A DNA stretch of 8,771 nt from Maricaulis sp. (GCA_002694345.1 NZLV01000104.1:1-8771), one strand, 5' to 3'; counted from the first letter of the stretch, positions 1 to 5,721 are shown. The notes: generated by a model not told the origin, from the letters alone. Translations and numbers: made by a program.

Positions 1-320
1 CGCACCCGGAAAGTGTGCCGATCAATCACCTGGTCGGGGTCGCGGGGACGCCTCTGGGCGATAGCCAGCCGCTCGATGGCATTGATTTCGTCCGGACGAT
101 TGCGACCGCCCGAATTCTGATGCCCAAATCCATGGTTCGCCTGTCGGCCGGCCGTGAGGGCATGAGCAAGGAGTTGCAGGCGCTCTGCTTCCTCGCCGGT
201 GCCAATTCGATTTTCGTTGGTGAAGAGCTGCTGACCACCCCGAATCCGGAACAGAGCGAGGATTTCGATCTGTTCCAGACCCTGGGGATCGAGCCGATGG
301 CGATGCCGGCCGCCGAATAG
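1..320 (+). CDS. bioB: Biotin synthase, C-terminal part (5' end outside the window)
   Basis: Biotin synthase is a radical-SAM enzyme that inserts sulfur into dethiobiotin, the last step of biotin synthesis, in the cytoplasm. Only about the last 105 residues are visible; the reading frame is already open at the window edge (first whole codon at base 3) and stops at TAG 318-320. The visible part matches the C-terminal third of BioB family proteins. It begins with SVPIN, followed by GTPL, then DFVRTIATARILMP, then VRLSAGRE, then CFLAGANSIF and LLTTPNPE, ending in a short Ala-rich tail. The VRLSAGR segment is where the family carries the unusual arginine ligand of the [2Fe-2S] sulfur-donor cluster. 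The radical-SAM CxxxCxxC motif would lie upstream and cannot be checked. The gene converges on the hydrolase gene with only 4 bp between stop codons, and I see no hairpin terminator there. The GTG at 15 is an internal valine codon, not a start. Identity is very secure. Confidence 0.96.
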   Translation, partial: HPESVPINHLVGVAGTPLGDSQPLDGIDFVRTIATARILMPKSMVRLSAGREGMSKELQALCFLAGANSIFVGEELLTTPNPEQSEDFDLFQTLGIEPMAMPAAE

Positions 321-324
321 GCGG

Positions 325-1344
325 TCAGCGTCCCCAGCTCTCCGGCAGGACAAAGGCCCTGCGTTCACCGCCATCGCCCAAACGGTTGGAAATTTCACCG
401 TCCGGGACGGCAACCCGGCCGGTGTCGACAGCATGGGCCATGTGGCGCAGGACAACACCCGGGTCGCGGTCTGTCTGCGAGTAGTCGCGCCTCAGGAAAT
501 AGCTGTGCCCGAGCGGCTCATAGCCATTGTTGAAGTCCGAACAGTCCGCGGCGAAGACATTGCGTGCGATGGCATTCATGTCTTCCGGTCCGTTATGGCC
601 AAGGCGCCGGGACGCGATCGCGTTGGCGACATTGGCGGCCTTGGACGAGCGCAGGGCAAGATCGTCTGACGCGTGGTAGACCACCACATTCCGGGCGGCG
701 TCGGAGACAAGGCGCCCGGGCTTTTCGCGCTCCAGGCTTTCATTGACGATGTCCGGCGCGACCATGAAGACATTGCGGAACAGGTGGGGCGTGCCGCCGT
801 TTTTCTCGGCCCAGTCCCGCAGGCCGTAGACCAGAACGCGATTGCCCATGGAGTGGGCGAGGATATTGATCCGGCGGTCGCAATTGTCGGTCGCGGGGTC
901 GCCCCGTCCCTTGTCGCGCCATTTGACGAAGAAGTTGAGGAAGCGGCTGTAGGCTGCAGCCGAGTGTTTGGCGCTGTCCTGGTCATCCCAGTATTCCAGC
1001 ACGGCACCGGCCGAGGGCCAGATGAAGGGCACGACGAGGCTGGCGGCGGGTGTGTCCGTCCCCAATTGCTGGTCCAATGCCAATTGGAGGCGGGCGGCGG
1101 ACTTCAGCGCGTCGTCCATTGAGACGTTGAACCCGTGCACAAAGAGAAAAATATTGCGCCGGGGCTGGTCCCTCAATTCCTGGAAAAAGAGATTGGAGCC
1201 GAGAAATTCATGGGTGTCGCCGCCGGTGAAGCGGCAGGCGAAGAATTCGACTTCCGGCGAGCGGTTTCCGGTATCGAACCGGACTTTTGACCCGGCCTTG
1301 CGGCCCCCATTGCCCTTGCGGCGGCGATTGGTGACAAACAGCAT
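325..1344 (-). CDS. Alpha/beta hydrolase of the DUF900 type
   Basis: A 339-residue protein with the layout of the DUF900 branch of alpha/beta hydrolases; the substrate is unknown. Visible landmarks: a strand plus oxyanion-hole motif IFLFVHGFN (residues 65-73); the nucleophile elbow ILAHSMGNRV (161-170), so Ser165 is the likely nucleophile in an AHSMG version of GxSxG; an acid candidate in YHASDDLAL (Asp227 or Asp228); and a histidine candidate in GHSYF (His280). The order Ser-Asp-His fits the fold. The first 30 residues are basic (RRRKGNGGRK), with no signal peptide or membrane segment, so the protein is probably cytoplasmic. The ATG at 1344 is chosen because GGGAGG lies 6-7 bases upstream on the same strand. 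That ribosome-binding site is inside an inverted repeat (see separate entry). The gene converges on bioB and is divergent from the dehydratase gene, with 128 bp between start codons. The fold assignment is strong; the biological role is open. Confidence 0.85.
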   Translation of the reverse strand: MLFVTNRRRKGNGGRKAGSKVRFDTGNRSPEVEFFACRFTGGDTHEFLGSNLFFQELRDQPRRNIFLFVHGFNVSMDDALKSAARLQLALDQQLGTDTPAASLVVPFIWPSAGAVLEYWDDQDSAKHSAAAYSRFLNFFVKWRDKGRGDPATDNCDRRINILAHSMGNRVLVYGLRDWAEKNGGTPHLFRNVFMVAPDIVNESLEREKPGRLVSDAARNVVVYHASDDLALRSSKAANVANAIASRRLGHNGPEDMNAIARNVFAADCSDFNNGYEPLGHSYFLRRDYSQTDRDPGVVLRHMAHAVDTGRVAVPDGEISNRLGDGGERRAFVLPESWGR

Positions 1345-1348
1345 GGCA

Positions 1349-1369
1349 TCCTCCCGTTTTGAGGGAGGA
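1349..1369 (-). promoter_or_regulatory. Inverted repeat enclosing the hydrolase Shine-Dalgarno sequence
   Basis: TCCTCCC and GGGAGGA form a perfect 7-bp stem around a 7-base loop. On the minus-strand mRNA the 3' arm is GGGAGGA, exactly the ribosome-binding site of the hydrolase, followed by TGCC and the ATG at 1344. Folding would hide the site from the ribosome. There is no T-run at the 3' side, so it is unlikely to be a terminator. The repeat is seen directly; a regulatory role is inferred. Confidence 0.45.
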
Positions 1370-1442
1370 GTGTATCACAAATGCCCTGGGGTTGTGCATT
1401 GAGAGTGGCGCAAGTGGGCTTTCATCTTGTTCGCCGAATGCT

Positions 1443-1459
1443 ATGTCCGCTTTGGACAT
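1443..1459 (+). repeat. Inverted repeat just upstream of the dehydratase ribosome-binding site
   Basis: ATGTCC and GGACAT are perfect inverted 6-mers separated by GCTTT. The repeat ends one base before the AAGGAG ribosome-binding site (1461-1466) of the pterin dehydratase gene. It could be an operator for a dimeric regulator or a small 5'-UTR hairpin, or it could be chance. Its location in the 128-bp divergent intergenic region is the only support for function. Confidence 0.3.
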
Positions 1460-1472
1460 GAAGGAGAGATCC

Positions 1473-1751
1473 ATGGAGAAAATCGGAGCAGCGGCAGCTG
1501 TGGGAGTCTTGAGCGGGTGGTCGGCGGTTGAGGGCCGTGACGCGATTTTCAAGAGTTTCCAATTTGCCGACTTCAATGAAGCCTGGGGCTTCATGTCCCG
1601 CGTCGCGCTGAAGGCGGAGACAGCGGATCATCATCCGGAATGGTTCAATGTCTACAATCGGGTAGATATCACGCTCGCGACTCACGACGCGGATGGTGTG
1701 ACACAGAGGGATGTGGATCTGGCCGCGTTCATGGACGCGTTGGCGGGCTAG
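1473..1751 (+). CDS. phhB: Pterin-4a-carbinolamine dehydratase (PCD/DCoH family)
   Basis: A 92-residue protein, normal length for the PCD/DCoH family. The family dehydrates 4a-hydroxytetrahydropterin, the product of aromatic amino acid hydroxylases, allowing tetrahydropterin recycling; in bacteria lacking such a hydroxylase the role is less clear. The signature is intact: ETADHHPEWFNVYN with His53 and His54, followed 17 residues later by His71 in LATHDADGVTQRD. This matches the spacing of the three active-site histidines in the mammalian enzyme (61, 62, 79). The N-terminus GWSAVEGRDAI, then FKSFQFADFNEAWGFM, is also typical. The start ATG at 1473 follows AAGGAG with a 6-base spacer; an in-frame ATG at 1458 lies upstream of that site and is rejected. 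No phenylalanine hydroxylase gene is adjacent. The gene converges on the exported-protein gene, with 6 bp between the two stop codons. Confidence 0.92.
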   Translation: MEKIGAAAAVGVLSGWSAVEGRDAIFKSFQFADFNEAWGFMSRVALKAETADHHPEWFNVYNRVDITLATHDADGVTQRDVDLAAFMDALAG

Positions 1752-1757
1752 TGCCGG

Positions 1758-2213
1758 TTAGTCGCCGTGGATGATGATCATCCCGATCAGAATCTGGGCA
1801 CCTTCCTGACCCAGGGTCATGTCGGTGGCTTCCTGAAGAACCTCGGCAATCCGGTCCGCATCGGGGATGTCGCCATAGCGGTAATTGACGCCGGCATAGA
1901 CGCTGAGCGCTGTGACCCAGGCGTTGCGCAGGCGGGGCATGTACCGCTCCACACGTCGGCGCAGCTGGGCATCGGGAACTTCCAGACCGGCCTCGATCTG
2001 CAGCAGGCCCCGCGCCCGGTGATTGGCCTGGACGGTCGCCGTCAGGGCTGAAATCGGAACATAGGACGGCGAGTTGGTCAGTGTCCGATGGCGGCTCTCT
2101 TCGCTTTGCTGAGCCGGCGGACTCTTGCTGTACCCGCCGGCCAGGGCGGGCCCCGACAGGGCCAGGCTGACCGCGAGAGCGGTGCCGCGAAGGAGAAGGC
2201 TTGGACGCATCAT
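1758..2213 (-). CDS. Small exported protein of unknown function
   Basis: A 151-residue protein that I do not recognise as a named family. It begins with a classical signal peptide: a short basic start, a hydrophobic run (LLLRGTALAVSLALS) and a cleavage site likely after ALA at residue 25, giving a mature protein of about 126 residues outside the inner membrane. A Ser/Gln/Glu-rich linker (30-48) is followed by a compact domain: VPISALTATVQ, then GLLQIEAGLEVPDAQLRRRV (70-89), then PRLRNAWVTALSVYAG, and a strongly hydrophobic end (ILIGMIIIHGD). The pattern of strand, Arg-rich helix and paired helices is loosely like the periplasmic domain of flagellar FliL proteins, but this resemblance is only an impression. 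Two successive ATG codons (2213 and 2210) are possible starts and neither has a good ribosome-binding site. The gene lies 40 bp downstream of the HTH regulator in the same direction, suggesting co-transcription. Confidence 0.7.
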   Translation of the reverse strand: MMRPSLLLRGTALAVSLALSGPALAGGYSKSPPAQQSEESRHRTLTNSPSYVPISALTATVQANHRARGLLQIEAGLEVPDAQLRRRVERYMPRLRNAWVTALSVYAGVNYRYGDIPDADRIAEVLQEATDMTLGQEGAQILIGMIIIHGD

Positions 2214-2253
2214 GAGTCCAGCCTAGGGCAATCGGGTAAAGGAAGCGTTCGCT

Positions 2254-2853
2254 TCAGCCGAGGCTCAGGACGCGATACTGGCCTCCCCACTCCTCCGACA
2301 TCCTGGCGTGATCCGCTTCGCTCAGGGGGCGGAGTGCACAATGCACGACCCGTTCTCCACGATCCGTCTGGATGGGAGTGTGGGTGGAATGCCAGTAATA
2401 GGGCGTATCCCCTACCCAAGTGTCCCAGAGTGTCTCGATGGCTTCGACCTTTCCGTCGAAAATGCCGCTTTCCTTCAGGCGCAGGATCAGATCACGCCCT
2501 CTGGGGCTGACTTCGGGGCGGATACGATCTCCCTCTTGATCCGGCTGGAATAAAGGGTGGTTCCGCATTCCGGCGCTCAGCGTGTCATAGCGGATTTCAC
2601 CGGCATCCGGTCGGATGAGGCAGGCGATGTGCGGGTTTTGGCGGACCGATGCCGCAATACTGGCAAGCACCCCGCGGCTTTGAGGGGCGTTCTGGAACTG
2701 CCGGATACGCTGCGCCAGATCCTCATGGGGAGCGATCTGCCCGGCCTCGATCCGCGAGATGTGGGGCTGGGTGGTGTCCAGAAGTTCGGCGAGACCCCGC
2801 TGGGTCAGGCCAGCTCTGGAGCGCAGGGCGCGCAGCTCAAGCGGCCAGTTCAC
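2254..2853 (-). CDS. XRE-type helix-turn-helix transcriptional regulator with a C-terminal sensory-like domain
   Basis: A 199-residue protein. Residues 7-53 are a Cro/C1 (XRE) helix-turn-helix: LRALRSRAGLTQRGLAELL, then TTQPHISRIEAGQ, then a capping helix. This domain binds DNA, usually as a dimer. The remaining 140 residues contain HIACLIRPDAGEIRYD (about 75-90), then RGRDLILRLKESGIFDG, then WDTWVGDTPYYWHSTHTP. The mixture of strands and a central helix is suggestive of a PAS-like or ligand-binding fold, but I cannot assign it. The start is GTG at 2853: GGAG lies 6 bases upstream, the frame has no ATG upstream, and it closes with TGA at 2884-2886. The gene is divergent from the response regulator across 147 bp and precedes the exported-protein gene. 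Autoregulation through the palindrome at 2975-2986 is possible but unproven. Confidence 0.85.
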   Translation of the reverse strand: MNWPLELRALRSRAGLTQRGLAELLDTTQPHISRIEAGQIAPHEDLAQRIRQFQNAPQSRGVLASIAASVRQNPHIACLIRPDAGEIRYDTLSAGMRNHPLFQPDQEGDRIRPEVSPRGRDLILRLKESGIFDGKVEAIETLWDTWVGDTPYYWHSTHTPIQTDRGERVVHCALRPLSEADHARMSEEWGGQYRVLSLG

Positions 2854-2974
2854 GGCATGCTCCGGACAGCATCTTCGAATTGATCATCATTTAGCCCCCG
2901 AAACTGACGATTCCTTTGTTCCAAAATAAAACCATTCTGGCGCCGAGGCGAAGATCATTGTAACGGGTGGTGCA

Positions 2975-2986
2975 GTGAAGCTTCAC
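2975..2986. promoter_or_regulatory. Perfect 12-bp palindrome, candidate operator
   Basis: GTGAAGCTTCAC is a perfect palindrome without a central gap, ending 14 bp before the response-regulator start codon and 122 bp upstream of the HTH-regulator start. With no loop it cannot be an RNA hairpin, so a DNA site for a dimeric protein is the natural reading. The adjacent HTH regulator is the obvious candidate; this is inference. Chance occurrence in a gap of this size is of the order of a few percent. Confidence 0.35.
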
Positions 2987-3000
2987 CGGGGGTTGTGTAT

Positions 3001-3414
3001 ATGCGGCGGGTCCTGCTGGTCGAGGATGATGCGGCGGATGCCGAGCTCGTTGCCGAGGCGATGACCCGACATGCCCGCACGCTTCAGCTGGAACATGTGC
3101 CATCGGGTCAGGCGGCGTGGTCACTTCTGCGCCAGCGGTCTCTCCAGGGGCGCGAAAAGCTGCCAGCCTGCATCCTGCTCGACATGGTTCTGGGCGAGCA
3201 TGACGGTGTATGGTTTCTGAGCCGGATGCAGCGGCTGGCCAGTGTGAGGGATCTTCCCGTCCTTGTTCTGTCGCAGCGCGCGGATGCCGTTGTTCGGGCC
3301 CGCGAGTTTCCGAATGTGGTTGGAGCTGTGGAGAAGCCGGCTATGGATCATGAGCGGCGGCAGCTGGTTGAGGCCGTGCTCAGGCTCGCCGGCGGGATGG
3401 GCGTGTCGGCCTGA
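3001..3414 (+). CDS. Stand-alone receiver-domain response regulator (CheY/Rcp1-like)
   Basis: A 137-residue protein consisting of one receiver domain and no output domain. All phosphorylation residues are present: the acidic pocket VLLVEDD (Glu8, Asp9, Asp10), the phospho-acceptor Asp61 in ILLDMVLGEHDG, Ser91 in VLVLSQ (the Thr/Ser switch position) and Lys112 in VEKP. The long helix 1 region (DAELVAEAMTRH) and the insertion before strand 3 (LLRQRSLQGREKLPACILLD) resemble the Rcp1-type single-domain regulators often found with phytochrome-like or hybrid kinases. It is probably a phosphotransfer intermediate or an interaction switch acting on another protein. ATG at 3001 is preferred, with GGGGG about 8 bases upstream; an in-frame GTG at 2995 is too close to that G-run. 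No histidine kinase is in view. It lies about 100 bp upstream of imuA in the same direction, with no convincing terminator between, so some readthrough is possible. Confidence 0.9.
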   Translation: MRRVLLVEDDAADAELVAEAMTRHARTLQLEHVPSGQAAWSLLRQRSLQGREKLPACILLDMVLGEHDGVWFLSRMQRLASVRDLPVLVLSQRADAVVRAREFPNVVGAVEKPAMDHERRQLVEAVLRLAGGMGVSA

Positions 3415-3480
3415 GCGGATTTGATTCCTGAGATTCCAGCGCTTTATCGTCCAGGCTGGCGACCCTCGCTTGGCGGTCTC

Positions 3481-3509
3481 TTGACTCTTTCTGGACTCGG
3501 AACAAAAAC
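3481..3509 (+). promoter_or_regulatory. Candidate imuA promoter (-35 TTGACT, weak -10)
   Basis: TTGACT at 3481-3486 matches five of six bases of the sigma-70 -35 consensus TTGACA. A 17-base spacer leads to AAAAAC (3504-3509), a poor -10 match lying inside the LexA box. If correct, transcription would begin near 3516, the A of the imuA start codon. The -35 is convincing only by position; the -10 is weak. Confidence 0.35.
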
Positions 3510-3514
3510 AGAAC
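3500..3514 (+). promoter_or_regulatory. LexA (SOS) box
   Basis: GAAC, seven bases (AAAAACA), then GAAC: an exact match to the alphaproteobacterial LexA operator, the direct repeat GAAC-N7-GAAC (GTTC-N7-GTTC on the other strand). It lies immediately before imuA, the first gene of a cassette that is a known LexA target in Caulobacter and other alphaproteobacteria. LexA binding here would block transcription until RecA filaments formed on damaged DNA trigger LexA self-cleavage. The second half-site ends one base before the ATG at 3516. Confidence 0.9.
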
Positions 3515-3515
3515 A

Positions 3516-4250
3516 ATGATTTCTGGTTCCGTCCATCATTCCTCCGATCCGGCATCGGACCTGGCCTTCCCTTTCGGGTTGGGTCGGTCGGGCCTGCATG
3601 AGCTGGCGGAGGCCCGCTATGGGGATTTCCCGGCCCTGACAGGGCTGGCGCTGGCGGCTTTGCGGGATGCCGGACGAGGTGGGGCGTGCCTGTGGGTGAT
3701 CCAGAAGACCCTGGCGGCGGAGCATGGGCGGCCGTGTGGTGGCGGGCTGGGGCATGCGGGTGTGAACCCCGGACAGCTTCTCCTGGTGGAGGCCCGCACC
3801 CGCATGGATGCGCTGCGAGCGGTTGAAGAGGGCGCTCGGGCGACAGACCTCGCGGCTGTTGTCGCCGAGCTGGATGACATGGATTTCACGGCAGCCCGGC
3901 GCCTGGTTCTGGCCAGCCAGGCCAGCCGCACGCCGGTCATTCTGCTTTTTCCTCATACGCGGTCGGGGGCGACGGCCGCACAGGGGCGGTGGCGTGTGTC
4001 CTCGCGCCATTCGCAGCCTGATACAGCAGATCTGCGCGCTCCGGGGCGGCCGGCCTGGCGCGTGGAATTGGAGAAGTCCCGCCTGCAGCCGGGCGAGGCG
4101 GGACGGATATTCGATCTGGAGTTCCGTGATGAGGCGCCATGTTTGCGTCTGGCTTCCGGACTGGCCGCTCGACCGTCTGCGCCGCAGCCGCGGCGGGTCA
4201 CGCCCTTCCGGCCCCACGCCTGGAAACCCCGGTGGCAACAAGCCGGCTGA
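3516..4250 (+). CDS. imuA: SOS mutagenesis accessory protein ImuA
   Basis: A 244-residue RecA/SulA-like protein, usual length for ImuA, first gene of the damage-inducible mutasome. In related bacteria it is needed with ImuB and DnaE2 for mutagenic translesion synthesis. Visible family features: LHELAEA near residue 28; a strand CLWVIQ (58-63); NPGQLLLVEARTRMDALRAVEEG (84-106); LAAVVAELDDMDFTAARRLVLAS (112-134); VILLFPH; RWRVSS; and RPAWRVELEKSR (178-189). No Walker A motif is seen, as expected for a family that lost ATP binding. The last 40 residues (205-244, Pro/Arg-rich) are encoded in the 122-bp overlap with imuB in another frame. The ATG at 3516 is the only plausible start, lying just after the LexA box. 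There is no ribosome-binding site at normal distance, which together with the -35 position suggests a leaderless message. Low sequence conservation is normal for this family; the operon context makes the call firm. Confidence 0.9.
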   Translation: MISGSVHHSSDPASDLAFPFGLGRSGLHELAEARYGDFPALTGLALAALRDAGRGGACLWVIQKTLAAEHGRPCGGGLGHAGVNPGQLLLVEARTRMDALRAVEEGARATDLAAVVAELDDMDFTAARRLVLASQASRTPVILLFPHTRSGATAAQGRWRVSSRHSQPDTADLRAPGRPAWRVELEKSRLQPGEAGRIFDLEFRDEAPCLRLASGLAARPSAPQPRRVTPFRPHAWKPRWQQAG

Positions 4251-5721
4251 GACACCCCCTTTCGCGCTGACAGAAGCGGGGCGCCATGGCCTTCGGGTTG
4301 TGGCGGCCAATGCAGCGGCGCGGGCGCTGGGGGTTGAGCCTGGATTGCGCTTCGCGGATGCGCGGGCACGGGCTCCGGGGCTTGTGGCCGAACCGGTGGA
4401 CCGCGCGGCTGACAGCCGGGCGCTGAAGGCGCTTGCGCTCTGGATGGAGCGCTGGTCTCCCAGCTTGGCGCTGGCAGAAGATGACAGCCTCCTGATCGAT
4501 ACGAGCGGGGCGGCGCATCTCTTTGGCGGGGAGCCGGAAATGCTCGCGGACATGGCGCAGCGGCTGGAACAGGGTGGGCTATCCTGCCGGCTGGGCCTGG
4601 CACCGACCCCGGGGGCGGCCTGGGCGCTGGCCCATGAGGGGGTGAGCCGGGTCTGCCTGGATGAGGCCGGCTTGCGGGACGGGCTGGCGCGACTGCCCAT
4701 CTCCGGACTGCGCCTGTCCGAGGAAACTCTTGTTCTGCTTCGCCGTTTCGGGCTGACCCGGATCGGTCAGCTGTATGATATCGACCGGCGGGCTTTGGCC
4801 CGGCGTTTCCATTCCAGGGCCGCGGCGGAGGCGGTTCTGGTGCGGTTGGACCAGGCTTTGGGGCTGCGGCAGGAGCCGGTGGATCCGATCCGGCCGAAGC
4901 CGGACCATTGTGTGCGCCTGCCCTGTGTGGAAGCCCTGCTCCATCTGGACGGGGTAAAGGCGGGGCTGGAGCGTCTGGCACCGGAATTATGTGCGCGATT
5001 ACAGGAGCATGGCGAGGGTGCTCGGCGGTTCCGTCTGGCGGCCTTCCGGTGCGATCAGAGCGTGGTGCAGCTGGTCGTGGCGGCGGCGCGTCCGGTGAAT
5101 GATCCGGCGCATATCCTGCGCCTGTTCCGCGACCGGCTGGAGCGGATAGATCCGGGCTTCGGCATTGAAATTCTGGAACTTGAGGCCGCCGGAACGGGGG
5201 TAATCCGGCCTATGCCGCGCGGCTTTGGCGGGGATTTCGAGGGCGATGAAACAGATATGGAAGCGCTCTCCCTCCTGGCCGACCGGATCACGGCCCGGAT
5301 CGGGGACAGGGTGGTGAAAATCCTCCGTCCGGTCGCCAGTCACTGGCCCGAGCGATCAGAGGTGGTCGAGAATTATGAAGGCCGCCTGCCCGTGTGGGAC
5401 CAGCCAGCACCGGCGGGACAGGCCGAACGCCCCATCCGCCTGTTTGAACGCCCTGAAAGCCTTCAGGTTATTGCCGAGATTCCGCATGGCCCTCCCATGC
5501 GCTTTGTGTGGCGCAGACAGGTCCACCAGGTCCGCTTTGCTGCCGGCCCGGAAAGGCTGTCACCGGAGTGGTGGCGACCGGTCCAGGGGCCGGCGCGTGC
5601 GCGGGATTACTATCGGGTCGAAGATGGTGAGGGGCGCCGTTTTTGGGTGTTCCGGGAGGGATTGTATGGGGATGGCCGGGGCGGTCCGCCGGCCTGGTTT
5701 ATCCACGGTCTGTTCGCATGA
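4129..5721 (+). CDS. imuB: Inactive Y-family DNA polymerase homologue ImuB
   Basis: A 530-residue protein of the ImuB family, the hub of the SOS mutasome that links ImuA, DnaE2 and the sliding clamp. The N-terminus (RRHVCVWLPDWPLDRL) and the palm segment DDSLLIDTSGAAHLFGGE (118-135) are diagnostic. Where active Y-family polymerases have the first catalytic Asp in DxDxFF, this protein has Trp8/Pro10, and the SxDE pair reads Asp119-Ser120, so metal binding for catalysis is not expected. Next come LSCRLGLAPTPGAAWALA, an HhH-like region (ISGLRLSEETLVLLRRFGLTRIGQL), a little-finger region, and a C-terminal domain with RPIRLFERPE (434-443) and PPMRFVWRR. The start ATG 4129 has GGAG seven bases upstream and lies inside imuA, giving coupled translation; the frame is open further upstream to 3808 but has no family similarity there. 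The stop codon overlaps the dnaE2 start (ATGA at 5718-5721). Confidence 0.94.
   Translation: MRRHVCVWLPDWPLDRLRRSRGGSRPSGPTPGNPGGNKPAETPPFALTEAGRHGLRVVAANAAARALGVEPGLRFADARARAPGLVAEPVDRAADSRALKALALWMERWSPSLALAEDDSLLIDTSGAAHLFGGEPEMLADMAQRLEQGGLSCRLGLAPTPGAAWALAHEGVSRVCLDEAGLRDGLARLPISGLRLSEETLVLLRRFGLTRIGQLYDIDRRALARRFHSRAAAEAVLVRLDQALGLRQEPVDPIRPKPDHCVRLPCVEALLHLDGVKAGLERLAPELCARLQEHGEGARRFRLAAFRCDQSVVQLVVAAARPVNDPAHILRLFRDRLERIDPGFGIEILELEAAGTGVIRPMPRGFGGDFEGDETDMEALSLLADRITARIGDRVVKILRPVASHWPERSEVVENYEGRLPVWDQPAPAGQAERPIRLFERPESLQVIAEIPHGPPMRFVWRRQVHQVRFAAGPERLSPEWWRPVQGPARARDYYRVEDGEGRRFWVFREGLYGDGRGGPPAWFIHGLFA

Noticed and set aside
1458..1472. Earlier in-frame ATG (1458) as the phhB start
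   Set aside because: It precedes the AAGGAG ribosome-binding site, which is ideally spaced for ATG 1473; the extra five residues are not part of the family core.
1773..1782. 10-bp palindrome GATGATCATC
   Set aside because: It lies inside the coding sequence of the exported protein, encoding its Met-Ile-Ile-Ile-His end; there is no sign of a regulatory role.
2918..2932. Possible second LexA box upstream of the response regulator (GTTC-N7-AAAC)
   Set aside because: The second half-site does not match GTTC, so the direct repeat is broken.
2917..2961. AT-rich patch in the HTH/response-regulator gap as a promoter, or an EcfG-type GGAAC element on the minus strand
   Set aside because: No -35/-10 pair with acceptable spacing, and no CGTT at 16-17 bases from GGAAC.
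3441..3475. Small inverted repeats after the response regulator (CCAGGCTGG; GACC with GGTC) as a terminator
   Set aside because: Stems are only 4 bp and no clear T-run follows; not enough to call a terminator.
3808..4128. Upstream extension of the imuB frame to an in-frame ATG at 3808
   Set aside because: The extra 107 residues are Arg/Ser/Trp-rich with no ImuB similarity and lie within imuA coding sequence. ATG 4129 has a good GGAG site and begins the conserved N-terminus.
3444..4700. Long open frame on the minus strand opposite imuA-imuB (418 codons)
   Set aside because: Composition is Pro/Arg/Ser-rich with no recognisable motif, and it lies opposite two well-supported genes. It is a by-product of high GC content.
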